Origin: an uncultured Massilia sp.
GTDB lineage: Bacteria; Pseudomonadota; Gammaproteobacteria; Burkholderiales; Burkholderiaceae
Assembly (NCBI GenBank): GCA_946886065.1
Contig: CAMPHU010000018.1
Coordinates: forward strand, 1 to 36,975
Length of the DNA stretch: 36,975 bases
Direction of reading: 5' to 3'
Positions 31,908 to 36,975 of this stretch are shown here, piece by piece; the stretch's first letter is position 1, and every line of letters starts with the position of its first letter. The notes under the pieces are model-generated. The model made no database searches, was not told where the DNA came from, and worked only from the letters and a program-made list of their open reading frames with translations. A program made the position numbers and the translations under genes.

Positions 31908-33566
31908 ATGACCGATGCCGCACCAGCAGCAGTCTCATCCCCGGAACTGACCCGTTCCGGCTATACCGACGGCTTCGCGCGCGCCAACCTGCCGCCGCGC
32001 GAGCTATGGCCCGACTTCCTGTTCGACCTGCCTGAACTGCGCTACCCGGAGCGGATCAACTGCGCCGCCGAACTGCTGGACGGCGCTATTTCGCGCGGCT
32101 GGGGCGAGCGCACGGCCCTGTGCGGCGCGCGCGAAACCCTGAGCTATGCGGCGCTGCTGGCGCGGGTGGACCGCATCGCCCACGTGCTGCGCGAGGACCT
32201 GCGCCTGCCCACCGGCAGCCGGGTGCTGCTGCGCGGCGCCAACTGCCCCATGATGGCGGCCTGCATCCTGGCCGTGATCAAGGCCGGCTGCATCGCCGTC
32301 CCGACCATGCCGCTGCTGCGCGCGCGCGAGCTGGGCGCCATCGCATCCAAGGCCCGGGTGGGCGCGGTGCTGTGCGCGGCGGCGCTGTGCGGCGAGGTCG
32401 AGGCGCTGGCGCTGGATGGCGTGCCGCTGGTCTGCTTCGATAGTGGCAAGCCGGAAGGGCTGGAGGCCCGCATGGCCCGTTACGACGCAGCCTTCGAGGC
32501 CGCCGACAGCGCGGCGGACGACGTCTGCCTGATCAGTTTTACTTCGGGCACCACCGGCGTGCCCAAGGGCACGATGCACTTCCACCGGGACGTGCTGGCG
32601 ATCTGCGACTGCTTCCCGCGCCACATCCTGCGCTCGGCCATCGGCGATGTCTTCGTCGGCACGCCGCCGCTGGCCTTCACCTTCGGCCTGGGCGGCCTGC
32701 TGCTGTTCCCCTTGCGCGTGGGCGCGCGCGCCGTGCTGATCGAAAAGCTGACGCCGGAAACCCTGCTGGCCGCGATCGAGCAGCACCGCGCCACGGTGTG
32801 CTTCACGGCCCCGACCTTCTACCGCCAGATGGCCGCGCTGGCCCCGCAATTCGACCTGTCCAGCCTGAGCCGCACCGTATCGGCCGGCGAGGCGCTGCCG
32901 CTGGCCACGCGCGAAGCCTGGCAGGCGGCCACCGGCCTGGCGATGATCGACGGCATCGGCGCCACCGAGATGCTGCACATCTTCATTTCGGCGGCGGGCA
33001 GCGACATCCGTCCCGGCGCCACCGGCAAGCCGGTGCCGGGCTACCAGGCATGCATCCTCGACGCCCAGGGCCGCCCGGTGGGGCCGGGCGTGATCGGGCG
33101 GCTTGCGGTCAAGGGGCCGACCGGCTGCCGCTACCTGGACGACCCGCGCCAGCTTGATTACGTCAAGAATGGCTGGAACCTCACCGGCGACGCCTACGAA
33201 ATGGATGACGAGGGATACTTCCACTACCGTTCGCGCACGGACGACATGATCATCTCGGCCGGCTACAACATCGCCGGGGCCGAGGTCGAGGAAGCGCTGC
33301 TGCGCCATCCGGCGGTGGCCGAGTGCGGCGTGGTGGGGCGTCCCGACCCCGAGCGCGGCCAGCTGGTGGAGGCGCATGTGGTGCTGCGCAGCGGCCAGGC
33401 GCCGTCGGATGCGCTGGCGCAGGAGCTGCAGGAATTCGTCAAGCAGCAGATCGCGCCCTACAAATATCCGCGCGCTGTGCGGTTTCGCGAACAGTTGCCG
33501 CGTACCGAAACCGGTAAGCTGCAACGGTTTAAATTACGTGCCGAAGCGGCCCAGGGAACAGCATGA
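31908..33566 (+). CDS. Aryl-CoA ligase, benzoate/2-aminobenzoate-CoA ligase family
   Basis: Adenylate-forming enzyme of 552 aa that activates an aromatic acid with ATP and joins it to CoA. Motifs: P-loop-like TSGTTGVPKG (212-221), GIGATEMLHIF (A5), YRSRTDDMIISAGYNIAGAEVEE (hinge and A8 region), and PRTETGKLQRFKLR with the catalytic Lys537. The whole follows the benzoate/2-aminobenzoate-CoA ligase group; the substrate cannot be fixed by eye. ATG 31908 follows AAAGAGGG. The following MarR gene overlaps by 4 bp. Downstream catabolic genes usual for benzoyl- or aminobenzoyl-CoA are not present here, so the pathway is either elsewhere or incomplete. Confidence 0.87.
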   Translation: MTDAAPAAVSSPELTRSGYTDGFARANLPPRELWPDFLFDLPELRYPERINCAAELLDGAISRGWGERTALCGARETLSYAALLARVDRIAHVLREDLRLPTGSRVLLRGANCPMMAACILAVIKAGCIAVPTMPLLRARELGAIASKARVGAVLCAAALCGEVEALALDGVPLVCFDSGKPEGLEARMARYDAAFEAADSAADDVCLISFTSGTTGVPKGTMHFHRDVLAICDCFPRHILRSAIGDVFVGTPPLAFTFGLGGLLLFPLRVGARAVLIEKLTPETLLAAIEQHRATVCFTAPTFYRQMAALAPQFDLSSLSRTVSAGEALPLATREAWQAATGLAMIDGIGATEMLHIFISAAGSDIRPGATGKPVPGYQACILDAQGRPVGPGVIGRLAVKGPTGCRYLDDPRQLDYVKNGWNLTGDAYEMDDEGYFHYRSRTDDMIISAGYNIAGAEVEEALLRHPAVAECGVVGRPDPERGQLVEAHVVLRSGQAPSDALAQELQEFVKQQIAPYKYPRAVRFREQLPRTETGKLQRFKLRAEAAQGTA

Positions 33567-34099
33567 AGGATGCCGAGGGACAGGGAAACGACGCAGGAGC
33601 GGAGGGGCTGGACAGCCTCGACCTGGAAAGCCGGCTGACGCAGGAGCACCACCAGTCGCTGCGCCTGTGGCTGCGCATGCTGTCGTGCACCTTGCGGATC
33701 GAGAACGAGATCCGCAGCCGCCTGCGCACCAGCTTCGGCATCACGCTGCCGCGCTTCGACCTGATGGCCCAGCTGGAACGCCATCCGGACGGCTTGCGCA
33801 TGGGGGAGCTGTCCAGGCGCATGATGGTCACGGGCGGCAACATCACCGGCATCACCGACCAGCTCGAGCGCGAGCAGCTGGTGGTGCGCGTGCCCGACGC
33901 GAAGGACCGCCGCGCCTTCGCCGTCAAGCTCACGCCGGCGGGGCGTCTGGCCTTCGCTGAAATGGCTGCGGTGCACGAGCGCTGGATCGACGAGATCCTG
34001 GCCGGGATTCCGGCCGAAGAGAAGGACAGCATGATCGGCCTGCTGTCCACGATGAAGCGCCGTATCCGCATCGGCGACGGGCGCCAGGCAGACAACTAG
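33563..34099 (+). CDS. MarR-family regulator of the CoA ligase operon
   Basis: Regulator of 178 aa. A charged N-terminal extension of about 30 residues, then LRLWLRMLSCTLRIENEIRSRLR (dimer helix), winged helix FDLMAQLERHPDGLRMGELSRRMMVTGGNITGITDQLER and wing VVRVPDAKDRRAFAVKLTPAG, the MarR signature DxRDRRxxxVxLT. The ATG overlaps the ligase stop (ATGA). By analogy with MarR proteins of aromatic-acid pathways it probably senses the acyl-CoA product and releases the dyad at 31852. Confidence 0.92.
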   Translation: MKDAEGQGNDAGAEGLDSLDLESRLTQEHHQSLRLWLRMLSCTLRIENEIRSRLRTSFGITLPRFDLMAQLERHPDGLRMGELSRRMMVTGGNITGITDQLEREQLVVRVPDAKDRRAFAVKLTPAGRLAFAEMAAVHERWIDEILAGIPAEEKDSMIGLLSTMKRRIRIGDGRQADN

Positions 34100-34156
34100 C
34101 TGCTGTCAGCGCCAGCCGGCAGCCTCGTCCGCAATCATGCGGCGGCGCCGCGTGCT

Positions 34157-35452
34157 TCAGCCGATGCAATTATCCGTCGACTGCAGGACAGGGTAGACCG
34201 TCTGCTGGTTCAGGTAGTTGTCGCCGAGCGCGATGGCCGAGTTCGCGATGTTCGGATCGCGGGAGAAGGCTGTGCTCGTCACGCTGCCGACGTGGCGGCA
34301 AGTCGTCCGGCCGGCAGGGTAGGAGCCGACCAGCATGTTCCCGCCCACGTACATCAGTTGCGGACTCGCCTTCGTGCCGCTGATGTTCAGGCCGATCGTG
34401 CCGCCGCTGATCGTATTTCCCTCGAAGCGGCCGCCGAACACGGGCTTGTTTTTCGGGTACCAGGGGCTGGGACCGATATTGACCGCGAAAAAGCACTTCC
34501 CCGGCGCGCAGCTTACCGTATTGCCCGAGATCGTCGAGTCGCTGAAGTCGCCGGTCTGCAGCGAATCCAGCATGAAGCCGGCGAAGGCCTTGATCTTGTC
34601 CTGGGTGACCACGTTGTTCAAGATCCTGGTCCGCGCGGAACCAAAGGAGATGAGACCCACGTCGCTGTTGTCGATGAAGCGGTTCTCCTGGATGGACGAG
34701 TCATCGGCCAGGACCACCGACAAACCGTCGGACCACAGGTAAGGGGTGTCGTTATCGCCGTTGTTCGCGAAGACGTTCCTTTCGATCGTCGCCTTGCTTC
34801 CGGACCAGGCCAAGCCGGTTCCGCAGACGGCGTTCACCGAAGCGGAATAGGTCACGCTGCAGGAGGTGCAGCTCTCGATCGAGGCGTTGAAGCCGTAGCG
34901 ATTGTCGCCTGCAACGCAGCGGTCGCGCGCCACGCCGATCAGGCGCGCGGCGCGGTTGCCGTCGAGCGTCACGTGATCCATGACGAAGCGTTCGACGGCG
35001 ACGCCTTCGCCGCCGACGAACAGGATGCCGAACTTTTCCGCGAGCAAGGGGGAAGCCTTCAAGGTGGCGCAATCGGCGCCCTGGGTACAGGTCGCCGTCG
35101 ACCCGGCCAATCCCTTGGTCCTCAGGGTGAAGGGAAACCTGAACCTCAACTGCGAGCTCATCAGATAGCTGCCCGGAGGAAGTTCCAGGGTGCCGTTGGC
35201 GCCGATCTGGTCAACACAGGCCTGGATGGCCGCCGAGGCCGACGCTTCGCCGGTCGGATCGGCGCTTTGGCCGGGGCAGATCTGGACCAGCGATGCGGTC
35301 CTGACGGCGGCTGCCGCACCGGAAGGGGCGCTGGAAGCAGTGGCAGGAGCGGCATCTCCGCTTCCGCCGCCGCAGGCGGTCAGCACGGTAAGGGAAAGCA
35401 GGACAGGCAGGAGCAGCGTGGTGCGGGGGCGTGACGTGAACTTCAAGGGCAT
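34157..35452 (-). CDS. Beta-helix lipoprotein (pectate-lyase-like fold)
   Basis: Lipoprotein of 431 aa: signal peptide with lipobox LTAC (Cys27) followed by a Gly/Ser/Ala-rich linker. The start of the domain (GTLELPPGSYLMSSQL) and repeated segments such as NVFANNGDND, NRFIDNSDVGL, NVVTQDKIKA, NTVSCAPG and NTISGGTIGLNISG show a right-handed parallel beta-helix, as in pectate lyases and related polysaccharide-acting proteins. I see no defined catalytic set, so the enzyme activity is open. Surface or periplasmic location by lipid anchor. Divergent from the GH75-like gene, with a 316-bp AT-rich gap. Confidence 0.8.
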   Translation of the reverse strand: MPLKFTSRPRTTLLLPVLLSLTVLTACGGGSGDAAPATASSAPSGAAAAVRTASLVQICPGQSADPTGEASASAAIQACVDQIGANGTLELPPGSYLMSSQLRFRFPFTLRTKGLAGSTATCTQGADCATLKASPLLAEKFGILFVGGEGVAVERFVMDHVTLDGNRAARLIGVARDRCVAGDNRYGFNASIESCTSCSVTYSASVNAVCGTGLAWSGSKATIERNVFANNGDNDTPYLWSDGLSVVLADDSSIQENRFIDNSDVGLISFGSARTRILNNVVTQDKIKAFAGFMLDSLQTGDFSDSTISGNTVSCAPGKCFFAVNIGPSPWYPKNKPVFGGRFEGNTISGGTIGLNISGTKASPQLMYVGGNMLVGSYPAGRTTCRHVGSVTSTAFSRDPNIANSAIALGDNYLNQQTVYPVLQSTDNCIG

Positions 35453-35768
35453 CTCTTCAGGACAGAGGAAGGTCGCGTGGCACGACCGGCAAAGCCCTTG
35501 AGTTTACTTGGGGGTATTAAGTGCAGGCAACACAAATTTCGTTAAAACAACAATGGTTAAATTTAAGAATTTGAAGTTCCCAATGTTATTTCTCTGAGCA
35601 AAGAGGCTCAAATGAGCCCATCCCGCCCGCTTGTTGTTTCGCCGTCCTGTCATCTACTCACGCATGTGCAAAACCGGCAAAACCGCGCAATATGGAGTTC
35701 GGTGGTCCAGATGCCGGCCGCTACCCATCGCGGGTCGTTTGACAAGCCAACTTGTTGAAGGAGAGAAA
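35453..35768. other. 316-bp AT-rich gap between divergent secreted-protein genes
   Basis: No gene seen. The stretch 35510-35600 is strongly AT-rich for this genome (for example GGTTAAATTTAAGAATTTG) and probably holds the promoters of both divergent genes. GGCTCA-AA-TGAGCC (35605-35618) forms a small hairpin. An open frame reaching left from 35769 to 35631 lacks a signal peptide and a ribosome binding site and is not used. Confidence 0.5.
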
Positions 35769-36827
35769 ATGAAATTTCCTAAGTCGGCAATAGCGATTGT
35801 GACAGCCCAGTTCTTTATGACGGCTTCGGTGATCGGTGCAGAGGATTGCGGTATTCCCGGAAAGATCACCGTCAAGAACAGCGCCGGCGACAAGGTGAAA
35901 GCCAGCACGCGCGAGTTTGCCGATGGGTCGATCGCCGTGCGTGCGCGGCTGGCCGTGAATCCTGACGGTGGCCCGGCGTCATATACGGTCGGGGATCATG
36001 GTTTTACTTACCTGCAAAATGGTATGTCCCGTTGGAACGGTAATCAGACCCAGTCCTGCGATGCCACCTGTGTCGCGGACTTTGCCCAGGCCGCAAAGGC
36101 CGATTTCGGCCCCGGTACGCCGATGTTCTGTGTGTTCGGCATGGAAGTCGAAGCCTTGGCGGCCGGGCAGAGTCCGAAGTCATGCAAAAAGGGCTATGTG
36201 GCTGGTAACGGGATGGGCAGGCCAAAGATGGGGGGCCTGCTGGAAACGGTAGCAGGAGAAAAGATTCAAGCGTATTTCTCCGCCACGTCCCTGCGGCACC
36301 TGGTGGATGGCGAAGCGCGTTACCTGGATGCGGAGTCGCTTCCCGTCGCGGTTACCCCCACCACGGACCTGCTTGGCAAAGTGGTGTGGATCGGCGGTGC
36401 CGGCTACAAGCCGACATGGGCTGTGATCGCCGACAGCGGCCCCGCTTTTGGCGAGGGTTCGATTGCCCTTCACCAGCTGCTCCGCTATGGCAAGGTATCG
36501 TCCCAGAAGCCCGGGCCCATCCCCGTGGCGAAACGCTGCGGTCCGGAAGAGCTGAACCTCAAGGCGCCCTTCGTTTCCCGGCCGGATGCCAAGAATGACA
36601 GATGCAAGCCTGGCCGCACTGCCTCGTCAGGGAGCGATATCCGCGCTTACACGGGGATTAATGAAATGCTCGACTTTGTCATTCTGGGGAAAGACTTGCT
36701 GGCTAAAAAGGGAGGGGTGATCCAGTCCGAGGTCACCCAGGAAGCGCTTCAAGCCGCTGCAAGCGCTTATTCCGAGCAGCGTATCCAGCAGATGCTTTCC
36801 TGCCTACCCAAGGAGCCGATGAATTGA
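35769..36827 (+). CDS. Secreted GH75 chitosanase-like protein
   Basis: Protein of 352 aa with signal peptide MKFPKSAIAIVTAQFFMTASVIGA. The core TWAVIADSGPAFGEGSIALHQLL (Asp222, Glu229) resembles the Asp...GEGSI block of glycoside hydrolase family 75 chitosanases, with a preceding LDAESLPVAV strand pair also typical. There are about nine cysteines in the mature part, suggesting disulfides. ATG 35769 follows AAGGAGAG. Codon use and GC are visibly lower than in the neighbours (more A/T at third positions), which together with the nearby tRNA suggests acquisition by transfer. Assignment to GH75 is by motif only; substrate untested. Confidence 0.68.
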   Translation: MKFPKSAIAIVTAQFFMTASVIGAEDCGIPGKITVKNSAGDKVKASTREFADGSIAVRARLAVNPDGGPASYTVGDHGFTYLQNGMSRWNGNQTQSCDATCVADFAQAAKADFGPGTPMFCVFGMEVEALAAGQSPKSCKKGYVAGNGMGRPKMGGLLETVAGEKIQAYFSATSLRHLVDGEARYLDAESLPVAVTPTTDLLGKVVWIGGAGYKPTWAVIADSGPAFGEGSIALHQLLRYGKVSSQKPGPIPVAKRCGPEELNLKAPFVSRPDAKNDRCKPGRTASSGSDIRAYTGINEMLDFVILGKDLLAKKGGVIQSEVTQEALQAAASAYSEQRIQQMLSCLPKEPMN

Positions 36828-36853
36828 AGCGCGACGTGGCGCAGCCAAGTGCC

Positions 36854-36874
36854 GGCGCCAGCCGGACTGGCGCC
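36854..36874. terminator. Hairpin between the GH75-like gene and the tRNA
   Basis: GGCGCCAG (36854-36861) pairs with CTGGCGCC (36867-36874) around CCGGA, 27 bp after the stop at 36827. No T-tract on either strand, so terminator function is likely but not strong. Confidence 0.45.
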
Positions 36875-36921
36875 ATTCACCCGGTCGGACGGGCCGGCAG
36901 ATGAGGGAAGGCATATCGAGT

Positions 36922-36975
36922 TGGTCCCCCCGACTGGAATCGAACCAGTATCCCACGCTTAGGAGGCATGTGCAC
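36922..36975 (-). tRNA. tRNA-Arg(CCU), 3' part
   Basis: On the minus strand the window ends inside a tRNA. The anticodon loop CTCCTAA (anticodon CCU) is closed by CATGC/GCGTG, followed by a 4-nt variable loop, the T-arm ACTGG-TTCGATT-CCAGT, the acceptor strand CGGGGGG, discriminator A and an encoded CCA (36924-36922). The same loop sequence occurs in E. coli argW. The 5' part lies beyond base 36975. Confidence 0.9.

Overview
The window is chromosomal DNA of a high-GC betaproteobacterium, most likely an Oxalobacteraceae member of the Massilia/Telluria/Duganella group. This rests on the very high GC at third codon positions, on betaproteobacterial gene neighbourhoods (exbB-exbD-lpxK-Trm112-kdsB-adk; CoA ligase plus MarR regulator) and on a large propeller-type hybrid sensor kinase. 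The genus is inferred by eye; no search was run.

Layout. 1-2813: the end of a vitamin B12-type uptake locus (TonB receptor entering from the left edge, then a BtuF-like periplasmic binding protein). 2951-3942: a periplasmic DsbA with a small membrane protein. 4025-5341 (minus): an RstB-like histidine kinase. 5342-7367: a regulatory intergenic region, then a MipA/OmpV-family outer membrane protein and a secreted partner. 7398-9098: small accessory genes. 9121-11927: an MFS exporter and CMD-family protein divergent from a LysR regulator. 11929-14140: an RstA-like response regulator, a DUF2314 secreted protein and a glycine-rich protein. The kinase and regulator probably form one split pair, because near-identical direct-repeat boxes lie in front of the regulator and in the kinase/mipA intergenic region, with a weaker third copy at 13319.

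14234-21391 is core: sodB and xseA (minus), a 1.24 kb non-coding region, then exbB-exbD-lpxK-Trm112-kdsB-adk (cell envelope and LPS precursor synthesis). The non-coding region 16274-17517 is the most striking part of the window. It holds seven copies of a 65-bp module made of an IHF-like site (RATCAANNNCTTA) and a DnaA box (TTRTCCACA). The distance between the two elements is exactly 42 bp in all seven copies, while the distance between modules varies from 123 to 195 bp. Most modules carry a second DnaA-like box 12 bp upstream of the main one and an inverted half-box 5 bp downstream. This looks like a multi-copy DnaA/IHF locus, perhaps a titration or reactivation site comparable in logic to E. 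coli datA or DARS, away from any dnaA gene.

21521-25537: a cytoplasmic DsbA-family protein, a proline-rich secreted protein, a short-chain dehydrogenase behind a 22-bp palindrome, and gamma-glutamyltransferase. 25587-31800: a patatin-like phospholipase translationally coupled to a 1427-residue hybrid kinase (14 propeller repeats, Y_Y_Y, HisKA, HATPase, REC, Hpt), followed by a small receiver protein whose C-terminal half looks like an Hpt domain without its histidine. 31908-34099: an aryl-CoA ligase with an overlapping MarR regulator and a probable MarR operator. 34157-36827: a beta-helix lipoprotein divergent from a GH75 chitosanase-like secreted protein of lower GC. The window ends inside a tRNA-Arg(CCU) gene, a common integration site.
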